Positions 7,442 to 16,524 of a DNA stretch of 64,000 nucleotides are shown one piece after another. The stretch spans positions 1-64,000 of the forward strand of contig NZ_JALXXB010000010.1 in the NCBI RefSeq assembly GCF_025144225.1. Reading direction: 5' to 3'. The notes beneath the pieces were generated by a model, which saw only the letters and a program-made list of their open reading frames with translations, had not been told where the DNA came from and ran no database searches. The stretch's first letter is position 1. Each line of letters starts with the position of its first letter. This DNA comes from Aestuariimicrobium sp. p3-SID1156 (GTDB lineage: Bacteria; Actinomycetota; Actinomycetes; Propionibacteriales; Propionibacteriaceae). A program made the translations under genes and the position numbers.

Positions 7442-9406
7442 ATGACCCCCGCCCACGGCTCGGGCGGCACCGTCACGGCGACCTCGGTTCCTTCCTGCCA
7501 CGAGGACAACACGGCAGCCATCGCCCCCTCTGGCGCCCCCGTGGTCGCCCTCGCCGGAGCGCCCAATGTGGGCAAGTCCACCCTCTTCAACACCCTGACC
7601 GGCGCCCGTCGCACCATGGGCAACTGGCCCGGCACCACCGTTGAGGTCGGCCGCGGCGCCTGGAAGGGCTCCCAGACCTATGACCTGGTGGACCTGCCCG
7701 GCGCCTACTCCCTCGACCCCGCCTCCCCCGACGAGGAACTCACCCGCGCCCTCCTGGTCGACAAACCCGTCGAGGAACGCCCCGACCTGGTCATCGTCAC
7801 CGCAGACGCCGCCCATCTGGCGCGCTCGCTCTACCTGGTCAGCCAGGTCCGCGAGTTCGACTACCGCGTCGTCGTCGCCCTGACCATGGGAGACGTCGCC
7901 GAACGGCGTGGCATCACCGTGGACACCGCAGCGCTCTCGGGCGCGCTCGGATGTCCGGTGGTCCGCGTCGACCCACGCCGTCGCACCGGTCTTGACGAGC
8001 TGGACGCGACCGTCGCGCGCGAACTGGCTCTCCCGCCCACCTCCGGGCGTCCCCTGCCTGAGGGCCTGGACGAGTTCGACCTGGCGGACGACCGCTTCAG
8101 CTGGATCGACGCAGCCATCAGTGGAGCCGTGGACCGCAAGGCGGCCACCCGCCGCAACTGGTCGGACAAGCTCGACCGGATCGCCCTGTCCCGCGTCTGG
8201 GGGCCGATCGTCTTCCTGGTGACGATGTGGGCGGTCTTCCAGGTGACCACCACGGTCGCCGCCCCGCTGCAGGATGGTCTGGACACCTTCGTGGCGGGCC
8301 CGCTCAGCGACGCCGCAGCCAAGGGCCTGCAGGCCATCGGGCTGGACAACCCCATCGTCCACGGGTTGCTGATCGACGGCCTCATCGCCGGCGTCGGCAT
8401 GCTGCTGACCTTCGTGCCCCTGATGGCCCTGATGTTCCTGCTGCTGGCCCTGCTGGAGGATTCCGGCTACATGGCGCGCGCCGCCGTGGTCGCCGACCGC
8501 CTGATGCGCGCCATCGGGCTGCCCGGCAAGGCCTTCCTGCCGCTGATCGTCGGCTTCGGTTGCAATGTGCCGGCCATCGCCGCGACCCGGGTGATGCCGA
8601 CCCTGCGCCAGCGCATCCTGACCGCCCTGCTGGTCCCGTTCACCAGTTGCTCCGCCCGACTGACCGTCTACGTCATGATGGGCAGCATCTTCTTCCCCGG
8701 CCACGCCGGCACCGTCGTGTTCGCGATGTACCTGGTCTCGATTGCCCTGATCGTGCTGACCGGGCTGCTGCTGAAGCACACCCTGTGGCGCACCATGGGT
8801 TCTGAGGCCCTGATCATGGACCTGCCGCCCTACCAGCGCCCCACGCTGCGGCTGATCTCCATGGCCACCTGGACGCGGTTGAAGGGCTTCCTGCAAACCG
8901 CGACCGGCATCATCGTCGCCACCGTCATCGCGGTCTGGGCGCTGCAGGCGACGCCGGTCACCGGCGGTCATTCCTTCGGCGAGGTGCCGCCCGACGACTC
9001 CGCCTACGCCGCCGTCGCCAGGACCGTCTCCCCCATCTTCGCCCCCGCCGGCTTCGACACCTGGCAGACCACCGGCGCGTTGGTCACCGGTTTCGTCGCC
9101 AAGGAAGCCGTCATCTCCTCCTGGGCCCAGACCTACGCCGTGGAGGACCCGGGAGCGACCGGAGACCAGACCGAACTCGGTGCCGCCATCACATCCGCCT
9201 TCGATGACTCCTCGGGGGGGCACACGCTGCCTGCCGTCTGGGCGTTCATGGTCTTCCTGCTCGCCTACACCCCGTGCGTGGCCACGCTGGCGGCCCAGAA
9301 ACGGGAGATCGGCCTGAAGTGGACCATCTTCGGTGTCGCACTCCAGCTGGCGACGGCGTGGGTGCTGGCGGTGGCTGTGTTCCAGGTGGGAAGGCTGTTC
9401 TGGTGA
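7442..9406 (+). CDS. feoB: Ferrous iron transporter FeoB
   Basis: FeoB is the membrane Fe(II) permease with an N-terminal GTPase domain, 654 residues. Seen in order: G1 GAPNVGKST near residues 37-45, switch region GNWPGTTVE, G3 DLPGAYSL, then two membrane Gate-type blocks including GFGCNVPAI and the C-terminal segment TPCVATLAAQ. The first 30 residues form a polar extension with two Cys-lacking turns and no clear role. The stop overlaps the feoC start by GTGA. The iron box upstream of feoA points to induction on iron starvation. Confidence 0.96.
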   Translation: MTPAHGSGGTVTATSVPSCHEDNTAAIAPSGAPVVALAGAPNVGKSTLFNTLTGARRTMGNWPGTTVEVGRGAWKGSQTYDLVDLPGAYSLDPASPDEELTRALLVDKPVEERPDLVIVTADAAHLARSLYLVSQVREFDYRVVVALTMGDVAERRGITVDTAALSGALGCPVVRVDPRRRTGLDELDATVARELALPPTSGRPLPEGLDEFDLADDRFSWIDAAISGAVDRKAATRRNWSDKLDRIALSRVWGPIVFLVTMWAVFQVTTTVAAPLQDGLDTFVAGPLSDAAAKGLQAIGLDNPIVHGLLIDGLIAGVGMLLTFVPLMALMFLLLALLEDSGYMARAAVVADRLMRAIGLPGKAFLPLIVGFGCNVPAIAATRVMPTLRQRILTALLVPFTSCSARLTVYVMMGSIFFPGHAGTVVFAMYLVSIALIVLTGLLLKHTLWRTMGSEALIMDLPPYQRPTLRLISMATWTRLKGFLQTATGIIVATVIAVWALQATPVTGGHSFGEVPPDDSAYAAVARTVSPIFAPAGFDTWQTTGALVTGFVAKEAVISSWAQTYAVEDPGATGDQTELGAAITSAFDDSSGGHTLPAVWAFMVFLLAYTPCVATLAAQKREIGLKWTIFGVALQLATAWVLAVAVFQVGRLFW

Positions 9407-9702
9407 GCGGCCCGCTGTCCCAGGTCTTCCATGCCATCGTCGAGGGCGCGAAGTCCCGCGTCGAGATCGCCGAAGCCACCCACCTCGACCCCGAGGTGGT
9501 CGACGCCTCCTTGGACCACCTGATCCGCATGGGACGCCTGGACACCGAACAGCTCAGCTCCGGCTGCCCCGATGAGGGCTGTGGCACCTGTTCCTCCGGC
9601 AGGGCAGATGGCACCGCCGGCTGCGGGGCCGCAGGGCCCGCCAATGCACGCGGACCGGTGATGATCACACTCGGGAGCTCACTGGGCAAAGGACCCAGAT
9701 GA
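9403..9702 (+). CDS. feoC: FeoC-like winged-helix protein with cysteine cluster
   Basis: This small protein has 99 residues and starts at GTG9403, overlapping the feoB stop. Residues 5-50 look like a winged helix (VFHAIVEGAKSRVEIAEAT, then a recognition-like helix). Four Cys follow: Cys55, Cys60, Cys63 and Cys74, a spacing that could hold an Fe-S cluster as in enterobacterial FeoC. Position, size and Cys cluster support FeoC; sequence identity to the proteobacterial protein is probably low. It likely tunes FeoB stability or activity to iron or oxygen. Confidence 0.75.
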   Translation: MSGPLSQVFHAIVEGAKSRVEIAEATHLDPEVVDASLDHLIRMGRLDTEQLSSGCPDEGCGTCSSGRADGTAGCGAAGPANARGPVMITLGSSLGKGPR

Positions 9703-9705
9703 ACT

Positions 9706-9721
9706 CCTCATCACGATGAGG
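9706..9721 (+). terminator. Weak hairpin after feoC
   Basis: A 6-bp stem cctcat/atgagg with loop cacg lies 4 nt after the feoC stop, without a T run. It is a possible terminator of feoABC. The remaining 110 bases to the GH64 gene hold nothing else recognisable. Confidence 0.4.
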
Positions 9722-9833
9722 TGGACGACATCACACAAGTTCCGTGAACTGCCCTAGGGTGAAGGGGCAGCTGGCCGCGCAGCCCGCTGCGCACTTCCCG
9801 AAAGCTGCTTCGTCCCTCCACAGGAAGCAGACC

Positions 9834-11399
9834 ATGATCGACCTTCGCCGGGCGTCCCACCTGGGCGTCGTCCTCCTCTCCCTACTGATCTCGACAGTGA
9901 CCTCGCTGGCCTCGACACCGACCGCCCACGCCGCCACCGCCGACCGACTGCCGGTCACCTTCACCAACACCACTGGCAGCGACCAACCGCTCAGCCTGCA
10001 CATCCTGGGCACCGACATCACCACCGGACGCCAGGGCTACGTGGACGCCAACGGTCTCTTCCACGAGTGGCCCCTGATGACGGGCAGCACCGCGGTGCAG
10101 GCCCCTGATGTCTCCATCCCGGGCCCCGCCAACGGCAGGTCAGTCACCCTCAGCGTCCCGAAGAACGTCTCGGGGCGCCTCTACTATTCCCTCGGCAGGA
10201 GCCTGGACTTCCAGCTGGTGGGCACACCGCATGGCACCGGCCTGCGCCAGCCCTCGTTGAGCGATCCCTCGGACCCGGCCCGCCTGCTCCAGTTCGACTG
10301 GATGGAGTTCACCTACTCCGATGGCGGCCTCTGGATGAACCCGACCCAGGTCGACCAGTTGGCGCTACCGGCGACGGCGGAGGTCACCGGGCAGAACGGC
10401 ACCCACAGCACAGGCACCCTGGTCCCTGGCGGACGTCAGAAGGTGATCGACACCCTGCTGGCCGATCCGGACTGGGCCCGGACCGTGGTGCGCAACTCGG
10501 CCGGAGAGGTCGTGCGCGTCCTCTCACCCCACCACTCCACCCATGCCGGGCTGCTCTCGCCGACCTATCTGGACGCCTACATCCAGCGAGCCTGGCAGAC
10601 CTACACGGCCCGCGCCCTGGTGGTCAACCCCTTCCCGGACCAGCCCTCGCTGACGTACACCGGACGCACCCGCGACGGCGTCCTGCGCTTCACCAGCGCC
10701 ACCGGCACCGAGGTGGCCGCCTTCGCCGCACCGCGCAGCGTCGACGTGTGGGGCTGCGATGGAGCCCTGAACGGGCTGGGCAACCAGGCACTGCCCAATG
10801 ACCAGGTCACCGGCCCCATCGCCCGCACCCTGTGCGCAGCGCTGGTGCGCGGAACCCTGGGGCGCTACGACGTCGAGCCGGTCATGACGGCGAAGGACTA
10901 CTACCAGAACACCGAGGGCCGCAACCTGTACGCCCAGGCCGTGCATGCCGCGATGGCGGACGGTCGCGCCTACGCCTTCGCCTTCGATGACGTCGGCCAG
11001 CACGAGTCCCTGGTGCATGATCCCCGACCGACCTCGGCACGTGTCACGCTGCAGCCGCTGGGCGGCGCGGTCACCGCTCCCCCGGAGCCGACTCCCACCC
11101 CGACCCCGGCGCCGACTCCCATCCCGACCCCGGCGCCGACTCCCACCCCGCCCCCAGCGGAGGACGCCGGCACGATGGTGACCCTCACCGAGAAACACCC
11201 CGGCTATGCCACCCTCTCGCTGGGCAGCGGCACCACCCCGGGGATCCTGACGATCAGCGTCGAGGGCGGCTCCACGAGCCGTGCTGCCGTTTCCGGGCCG
11301 GGCACGGTGCGGGTGGACCTCTCCGGCCCAGTCGGCACGCGCCGGGTCACGGTCACCTCGACCGGCACCCTGGGACAGGTCACGATCACCCTCCCCTGA
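9834..11399 (+). CDS. Secreted GH64-type beta-1,3-glucanase with Pro/Thr linker
   Basis: Glycoside hydrolase family 64 (thaumatin-like) enzymes cut beta-1,3-glucan, for instance fungal wall laminarin. This 521-residue protein has a Sec signal peptide ending near THAAT (about residue 36). The catalytic domain spans about residues 38-410, with the family segment FDWMEFTYSDGGLWMNPTQVD, then WGCDGAL and the late AFAFDDVGQ region. A Pro/Thr repeat linker follows (11085-11160). A C-terminal domain of about 75 residues (TLTEKHPGYATLSL ...) is unrecognised and may bind carbohydrate or the wall. ATG9834 has a gaag-type RBS. It is convergent with dinB. Confidence 0.82.
   Translation: MIDLRRASHLGVVLLSLLISTVTSLASTPTAHAATADRLPVTFTNTTGSDQPLSLHILGTDITTGRQGYVDANGLFHEWPLMTGSTAVQAPDVSIPGPANGRSVTLSVPKNVSGRLYYSLGRSLDFQLVGTPHGTGLRQPSLSDPSDPARLLQFDWMEFTYSDGGLWMNPTQVDQLALPATAEVTGQNGTHSTGTLVPGGRQKVIDTLLADPDWARTVVRNSAGEVVRVLSPHHSTHAGLLSPTYLDAYIQRAWQTYTARALVVNPFPDQPSLTYTGRTRDGVLRFTSATGTEVAAFAAPRSVDVWGCDGALNGLGNQALPNDQVTGPIARTLCAALVRGTLGRYDVEPVMTAKDYYQNTEGRNLYAQAVHAAMADGRAYAFAFDDVGQHESLVHDPRPTSARVTLQPLGGAVTAPPEPTPTPTPAPTPIPTPAPTPTPPPAEDAGTMVTLTEKHPGYATLSLGSGTTPGILTISVEGGSTSRAAVSGPGTVRVDLSGPVGTRRVTVTSTGTLGQVTITLP
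11085..11160 (+). repeat. Tandem Pro/Thr-coding repeat in the GH64 gene
   Basis: Imperfect units of about 30 bp (gactcccaccccgaccccg-type) encode PTPTPAPTP. They form a flexible linker between the catalytic and C-terminal domains and could vary in copy number between strains. Confidence 0.7.
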
Positions 11400-11472
11400 C
11401 GGGGTGGGGTGCAGCCTGCCCACGACCCACGACCGACCTCGGCGCGGACCATCCCCATGCCGCTGCTGACCG

Positions 11473-12828
11473 CTACAGCGCCGGTTCTGCCGGTTCCCAC
11501 TCCATCGGCAGCGGGCCGACCAGTCGCAGGTCCGGGTCGTCCTCGGAGAAGCTGCGCACCGGCCCGCCGGGGGCGTCCCGGGTCTCGAACCGCACGGTCA
11601 CGCGGCCGAGCCCGGCACCCCAGACCCAGCCCCGGCCGAAGGCCTCGTGTTCCACATCGGCGCCGGGCCAGTAGCCGGTTCCGCGCCGCCGCAGCGAGGG
11701 CCCCTGGACACTCACGTCCTGCTCCCCTGCCCGCTCGGGTTCGTCCTCGATGAACAGCTCCTCCTGCGCGGCTTCGGCGAAGCCTGACACTCCCAGACCG
11801 AGCAGCCGGATGCCGCGACTCACCTCCACCTGCCCCAGCAGTTCCCGCCCCACACGCCCCACGCGCTCAGGGTCATCGGTCGCCCCCGCGAGCGTGCGCG
11901 ATCGCGTCCACGTGGTGAAGTCGCCCAGACGCACCTTGATCTGAATGGTGCGGGCGAACAGTCCGTGACGCTGCAACCTGGCGCACACCTGCGCCGCGTC
12001 AGCATCAAGGCGCGATTCGAGCCAGCCGCGATCGGTGACGTCCTCCTCGAAGGTGTTCTCCTGGGAGATCGACTTGGCCTCGCGGTGACTGCTCACCTCA
12101 CGGCGGTCACGCCCCCAGGCCAGGGCATGCAATTCCGGCCCCCAGCTCTGCCCCACCTCGCGCACCAGTTCCGACAGGGACGCCTGCTGGACGTCCGCCA
12201 CAGTTCTCAGCCCCAGTCTCGCCAGCTTTTCGTGGGTCACCGGACCCACCCCGGGAATGGCCCTGATCGACAGTGGGGCCAACACCTCGGCCTCGGTCCC
12301 GGGCTCGATGATGCGGACGCCATTGGGCTTGGCGAGTTCGGAGCCGATCTTCGCCATCAGCTTGGAGGAGCCGATTCCCACCGAAGCGGTCAGACCCAGC
12401 GTCCTGCGGGAGAGTTCAGCTCGCAGGCGCTCGGCGTAGTGGTGAAGTTCCCCCGGATCAGCCACCGGTGCGTCCGTGCCAGCCAGGTCGACGAAGGCCT
12501 CATCCAGACTGAGCGCCTCCACCCGGTCGGAGAACTCGTGCAGCAGCGCCATGACGATTCGGCTGGACTGGCGGTAGGCCTCGAAACGCCCACCCAGGAA
12601 GGCAGCGTGCGGCGCCAATCTGCGAGCCTCAGTGGCCGGCATTGCCGACCGGACACCGAAAACCCTCGCCTCATAGGAGGCGGTGGACACCACTCCACGA
12701 CGACCAACGCCGCCGACGACAACGGCCTTGCCCCGCAGGGAGGGCTTGTCGCGTTGCTCGACGGCGGCGAAGAAGGCGTCCAGGTCCAGGTGCAGGATGC
12801 TGGCGCGGGTGCGAGCCGGGAAGCTCAC
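11473..12828 (-). CDS. dinB: DNA polymerase IV (Y-family)
   Basis: DinB is an error-prone translesion polymerase with 451 residues. The catalytic start SILHLDLDAFFAAVEQRD, then SLDEAFVDLAG and GIGSSKLMAKIGSELAKPNG, are the Y-family palm motifs, with the acidic residues intact. A helix-hairpin-helix (IPGVGPVTHEKL) and the little-finger domain follow. The start is taken as GTG12828, overlapping the upstream stop (GTGA); TTG12849 is a poorer alternative. It is the last gene of the run headed by rph, so its expression is tied to nucleotide-pool genes. No C-terminal clamp-binding motif was identified with certainty. Confidence 0.93.
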   Translation of the reverse strand: MSFPARTRASILHLDLDAFFAAVEQRDKPSLRGKAVVVGGVGRRGVVSTASYEARVFGVRSAMPATEARRLAPHAAFLGGRFEAYRQSSRIVMALLHEFSDRVEALSLDEAFVDLAGTDAPVADPGELHHYAERLRAELSRRTLGLTASVGIGSSKLMAKIGSELAKPNGVRIIEPGTEAEVLAPLSIRAIPGVGPVTHEKLARLGLRTVADVQQASLSELVREVGQSWGPELHALAWGRDRREVSSHREAKSISQENTFEEDVTDRGWLESRLDADAAQVCARLQRHGLFARTIQIKVRLGDFTTWTRSRTLAGATDDPERVGRVGRELLGQVEVSRGIRLLGLGVSGFAEAAQEELFIEDEPERAGEQDVSVQGPSLRRRGTGYWPGADVEHEAFGRGWVWGAGLGRVTVRFETRDAPGGPVRSFSEDDPDLRLVGPLPMEWEPAEPAL

Positions 12829-13844
12829 TGGCTGATCTGGCGTACCCAACCCTGATAGAGGTAGACGGTCTTGCCGATGGCGTCCTGGCGCTCCTCGACA
12901 CGCTTGAGACCCGCCTCCTCGGCGAGCGCGATCGACTTGGCGTTCTTGGGGCGGATCAGCAGGCGCACGCGGGCTTCGCGATCGACCTGGCGAACACGCT
13001 CGAGCGCCTTGCTGATCATCTCGGGGGTGTAACCGTTGCCCTGCTTCTCAGGGAGAAGCTGGAAGCGCAGCATCCAGACCTTGTCGCCGTTCTCGAGGGT
13101 GACGCGCTGGACCCCGCCGATGCCGAGGAACTCAGCGGTCTCGGTGAGGCGAATGGTCCACAGGTCCAGGGAGTTCTCGTCCCAGCCACGGGTCACCGCC
13201 TGCAGGCGGTCGGTGGCGTCCTGCTCGTCCTTCAGCTTGATTCGCTCGGGGTCGTGCTCCCAGATGCGCTCGTCCTCCCAGATGCGCTTCCAGTCGTCGA
13301 CATCGTTCACGGTGCCGGGGATGAGGGTGAGGCGCTCGGTGTGGCTGATCGGCACGTACTTGGTGAAGTCGTGGGTCCCGTGCTCCTCACGGCGGATCTG
13401 GAACCAGGTGTTCTCGTCGATCTCGGGGAAATGGACGCTGCCCTCGGGGGTCTGCTTGACCCAGGTGATGTCGAGGGCGTCCACCTTGTCCATGGTCTGG
13501 GCGTAGATCTGTCCACCGCCAGCGATGTAGATGATGTCATCGGCCATCGACCCGCGGCTGGTGCGTGCGGTGCGAATGGCCTCGTCAATGCTGTGGGCGA
13601 CGAGCACGCGAGTCTTGCCCTGCGCGGGAGGGGCTTCGAAGGCTTCGTTCCGGGTGACCACGACGGTGGTGCGATTGGGCAGCGGACGCCCGATGGACTC
13701 GTAGGTGGAGCGTCCCATGATGACGAAGTTGTCGGTGGTCAGCTCACGGAAGCGGTCCCAGTCCGACTGAATCCGCCACGGGACGTCCTTGCCGTCCCCG
13801 ATGACCATGTTCTCGGCCACGGCGGCGATGCTGACAATCTGCAT
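12825..13844 (-). CDS. Dihydrofolate reductase fused to a GNAT acetyltransferase domain
   Basis: Residues 1-163 are a complete dihydrofolate reductase, which makes tetrahydrofolate for ThyA with NADPH: MQIVSIAAVAENMVIGDG, VPWRIQSDWDRFRELT, VIMGRSTYESIGRPLPNR and the cofactor-loop IYIAGGGQIYAQ. Residues 167-339 look like a GNAT N-acetyltransferase, with the acetyl-CoA loop EKQGNGYTPEMI and the late helix RPKNAKSIALAEEAGL. A normal DHFR is about 160-170 residues; this one has 339. The frame is open throughout. It lies 79 bp downstream of thyA and overlaps dinB. The DHFR part is secure; the GNAT call is by motif and the substrate is unknown. Confidence 0.87.
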   Translation of the reverse strand: MQIVSIAAVAENMVIGDGKDVPWRIQSDWDRFRELTTDNFVIMGRSTYESIGRPLPNRTTVVVTRNEAFEAPPAQGKTRVLVAHSIDEAIRTARTSRGSMADDIIYIAGGGQIYAQTMDKVDALDITWVKQTPEGSVHFPEIDENTWFQIRREEHGTHDFTKYVPISHTERLTLIPGTVNDVDDWKRIWEDERIWEHDPERIKLKDEQDATDRLQAVTRGWDENSLDLWTIRLTETAEFLGIGGVQRVTLENGDKVWMLRFQLLPEKQGNGYTPEMISKALERVRQVDREARVRLLIRPKNAKSIALAEEAGLKRVEERQDAIGKTVYLYQGWVRQISQ

Positions 13845-13923
13845 GGGGCTCCCTTTTGGCGTCGAACGCCTGTCGAGTCGGTCGATCTGTCGTCGGGCCC
13901 TAGCTTAGCCGTGGGGAACCGCC

Positions 13924-14718
13924 TCAGACCGCTATGGGCGCCTTGATGGTCGGGTGCGGGTCGTAGCCTTCGATGCTCATGTCTTCCAGGGTGAACTCGT
14001 CGATGTCGCGGACCGCCGGATTCAGCACGAGACGCGGCAGCGGACGCGGTTCCCGGGAAAGCTGGGTGGCGACCTGCTCACGGTGGTTCTGGTAGATGTG
14101 CGCGTCGCCAAGGGTGAGCACAAGGTCGCCCACGGCGTAGCCGCAAACCTGCGCCATCATGTGCGTCAGCAGCGCATAGGACGCGATGTTGAACGGGACG
14201 CCGAGGAAGACATCGGCGGAGCGCTGGTACACCTGGCAGCTCAGGCGCCCCTTGGCCACGTAGAACTGGAAGAGCAGGTGGCAGGGCGGCAGCGCCATCT
14301 CGTCCAGCTGGGCCACGTTCCAGGCCGAGACGATGTGGCGACGTGAGTCGGGGCTGGCCTGCAGGTCGTGGATGACCTTGGCGATCTGGTCGACGTGTCG
14401 CCCATCGGGGGTCGGCCAGGAGCGCCACTGGTGGCCGTAGACCGGCCCGAGCTCGCCCTGGTCATCGGCCCACTCGTCCCAGATGGTGATCTTGTTCTCG
14501 TGGAGCCAGTTGATGTTGGTGTCGCCGCGCAGGAACCACAACAGTTCGCCGAAGACCGAGCGGGTGTGCACCTTCTTGGTGGTCAGCAGGGGGAAACCGT
14601 CGGCCAGGTGGAAGCGCATCTGGTGGCCGAACACGCTGCGGGTGCCCACGCCGGTGCGGTCGGCCTTGTCGATACCTTCATCGGTGACGCGGCGCAGGAG
14701 GTCGTGGTACTGCTTCAT
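13924..14718 (-). CDS. thyA: Thymidylate synthase
   Basis: ThyA converts dUMP to dTMP using methylene-tetrahydrofolate, oxidising the folate, so it needs the neighbouring reductase. At 264 residues it matches the E. coli enzyme. The nucleophile Cys146 lies in [13 protein letters not shown], and the dUMP-binding RRHIVSAWN and [10 protein letters not shown] are present. It starts 12 bases after the rdgB stop. A 79-bp gap to the reductase gene may hold a secondary promoter but no clear one was seen. Confidence 0.97.
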   Translation of the reverse strand: MKQYHDLLRRVTDEGIDKADRTGVGTRSVFGHQMRFHLADGFPLLTTKKVHTRSVFGELLWFLRGDTNINWLHENKITIWDEWADDQGELGPVYGHQWRSWPTPDGRHVDQIAKVIHDLQASPDSRRHIVSAWNVAQLDEMALPPCHLLFQFYVAKGRLSCQVYQRSADVFLGVPFNIASYALLTHMMAQVCGYAVGDLVLTLGDAHIYQNHREQVATQLSREPRPLPRLVLNPAVRDIDEFTLEDMSIEGYDPHPTIKAPIAV

Positions 14719-14730
14719 GCTCGGCTCCCC

Positions 14731-15456
14731 TCAGAGGTCGTTGCTACGGGGCTCGGCGTCGGCGCCGCCGCCCAGGATCTGGTCGCGCTGGTAGTCCTTG
14801 AGCACCTCGAGGATCTCGCGGACGGCGCGAGCTCGGTGGGACTGGGCGTCCTTCTCCTCGGGGCTGAGCTCGGCGCTGGTCAGCTCGGAGCCCTCCGGGA
14901 TGAAGATCGGGTCGTAGCCGAAACCATTGCTGCCGCGCGCCTCGGTGGCCAGGGACCCCGGCCAGATGCCCGGTCGGGTCTCCTCGAAGCCCTCCGGAGT
15001 GGCGAAGGCCATCACACAGACGAAACGGGCGCCGCGCCGGGAGGTGGGGACGTCATCGGTCTGTCGGAGCAGCAGCTCCAGGTTGGCGCGGTCGTCGCAG
15101 GCCGGCCCGTCCCAGCGCGCGGAACGGATACCGGGCATGTCGTTGAGGGCGTCCACCTCGATGCCGGAGTCATCGGCCAGCGACGGGAGCCCGGTGGCCT
15201 GCGCCGCGGCCCGTGCCTTGATCAGGGCATTCTGGGCGAAGGTGGTGCCGGTCTCGGCGGGGGGCTCGTGCTCGGGCCAGGCATTCAGGCCGACGATCTC
15301 GATGAACAGCTGCTCGGACGCGACCAGCCGCTGCAACTCGGCCAGCTTCTTGGCGTTGTGGCTTGCCAGCACGACCTTCATCGGTTCAGCGGGCAGGTCG
15401 GGCACCTGCGGCAGGCGTGGCGGCACGATCTGGGGGACGCGGGGAGTCTGGGTCAT
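14731..15456 (-). CDS. rdgB: XTP/dITP diphosphatase, RdgB/HAM1 family
   Basis: RdgB hydrolyses dITP, ITP and XTP so that deaminated purines do not enter nucleic acids. The HAM1 core starts at residue 26 ([16 protein letters not shown]) and carries [12 protein letters not shown] and GFGYDPIF. A 25-residue Pro-rich extension is kept because ATG15456 has a good RBS (ggag) and overlaps the rph stop by ATGA, whereas the inner ATG15381 has none. The total of 241 residues is slightly longer than usual for this reason. Confidence 0.95.
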   Translation of the reverse strand: MTQTPRVPQIVPPRLPQVPDLPAEPMKVVLASHNAKKLAELQRLVASEQLFIEIVGLNAWPEHEPPAETGTTFAQNALIKARAAAQATGLPSLADDSGIEVDALNDMPGIRSARWDGPACDDRANLELLLRQTDDVPTSRRGARFVCVMAFATPEGFEETRPGIWPGSLATEARGSNGFGYDPIFIPEGSELTSAELSPEEKDAQSHRARAVREILEVLKDYQRDQILGGGADAEPRSNDL

Positions 15457-16238
15457 GACTGTTCTCCGATCGGGCGTGCGGAACGCTTCACCAGGGGTTC
15501 GGCGAGGGCCTGCTGCTGCATGGCGGCGAGCTCGGCGCAGCCCTTGAGGCCGAGGTCGAGCAGCGCGTTGAGTTCGTCGCGGTTGAAGGGAACACCCTCG
15601 GCGGTGCCCTGGACCTCGATGAAGTCCCCATTGCCGGCAACCACGATGTTCATGTCGGTGCCGGCGGTGGAGTCCTCGTCATAGGGCAGGTCCAGCACCG
15701 GACGGCCGTTCACGATGCCCACCGAGATTGCCGACACCGAGTCCTTCAGCGGCTCCCCGGCCAGCGATCCGCGCTGGCGCAGCCACTCGACCGCGTCGAC
15801 CAGCGCGACATAGGCACCGGTGATGGAGGCGGTCCGGGTGCCGCCGTCGGCCTGGAGCACGTCGCAGTCGATGACGATGGTGTTCTCCCCCAGCGCCTTG
15901 AGGTCCACGACAGCACGCAACGCACGGCCGATGAGGCGGCTGATCTCGTGGGTGCGCCCTCCGATGCGTCCCTTGTGGGACTCGCGATCGGAACGGTCGT
16001 GGGTGGCACGCGGCAGCATGGCGTACTCGCTGGTCAGCCAGCCCAGGCCACTGCCCTTGCGCCAGCGCGGAACCCCTTCGGTGACGCTGGCCGCCACCAG
16101 GACGCGGGTATTGCCGAACTCGACCAGCACCGATCCCTCGGCATGGTCCAGCCAGCCGCGGGTGATGCGCACCGGGCGCAGCTGGTCATCGGCGCGTCCG
16201 TCGGAACGCCTGCTGGGAGTGGCGGGGGTCTGGGTCAT
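15453..16238 (-). CDS. rph: Ribonuclease PH
   Basis: RNase PH is a phosphorolytic 3'-5' exoribonuclease that trims tRNA 3' ends. It has 261 residues with [27 protein letters not shown] and the phosphate-binding region [20 protein letters not shown]16238 lies 7 nt behind TAGGCT (16246-16251), a leaderless start. It heads the run rph-rdgB-thyA-DHFR-dinB; the rph/rdgB pairing is common in bacteria. Confidence 0.96.
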   Translation of the reverse strand: MTQTPATPSRRSDGRADDQLRPVRITRGWLDHAEGSVLVEFGNTRVLVAASVTEGVPRWRKGSGLGWLTSEYAMLPRATHDRSDRESHKGRIGGRTHEISRLIGRALRAVVDLKALGENTIVIDCDVLQADGGTRTASITGAYVALVDAVEWLRQRGSLAGEPLKDSVSAISVGIVNGRPVLDLPYDEDSTAGTDMNIVVAGNGDFIEVQGTAEGVPFNRDELNALLDLGLKGCAELAAMQQQALAEPLVKRSARPIGEQS

Positions 16239-16278
16239 GGACGCCAGCCTAGCCACCTCGCAGAGCGGGCAGGCCAGG

Positions 16279-16398
16279 TCAGCGCGGGCAGGTGCAGCGC
16301 TCAGCCTGGGGGACGCCGCGCAGCGCATCCTCGATGTGCTCCCCGCAGCCCTTCCAGGTCGGCTTGCCGCACTTCGCGCAGGTCACCTTGGTGCACAT
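16279..16398 (-). CDS. Small Cys-rich putative zinc-binding protein (39 aa)
   Basis: A short reading frame of 39 residues starts at ATG16398, six bases after a gaggag RBS, and ends at TGA16279. It begins [19 protein letters not shown] and ends RCTCPR. It has six Cys including a CxxC at residues 7-10, Cys18, and CTC near the end (35, 37), with His21, so zinc binding is likely. I recall similar short actinobacterial proteins of unknown role, but no name. The gap of 40 bases before the rph start suggests it has its own promoter. Confidence 0.72.
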   Translation of the reverse strand: MCTKVTCAKCGKPTWKGCGEHIEDALRGVPQAERCTCPR

Positions 16399-16524
16399 GG
16401 TCATCTCCTCGTCGTTCGAGCGGGTCACACGGCCCGCCTCACCAGCGTACCCACACCAATCCGGAAGAGTTGTTGACGAAAGCGGCCGACCAGGCCGTCA
16501 CAGGGGGTGAGGGAGGAGGAACCG

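Noticed and set aside
7313-9223. 636-residue open frame antisense to feoB
   Set aside because: High GC favours long antisense frames. The peptide is Gly/Asp/Gln-rich with no domain, and feoB explains the region.
11020-11450. Direct repeat cgaccgacctcggc at about 11028 and 11431
   Set aside because: A 14-bp GC-rich match near the end of one gene; no duplication or target-site structure around it.
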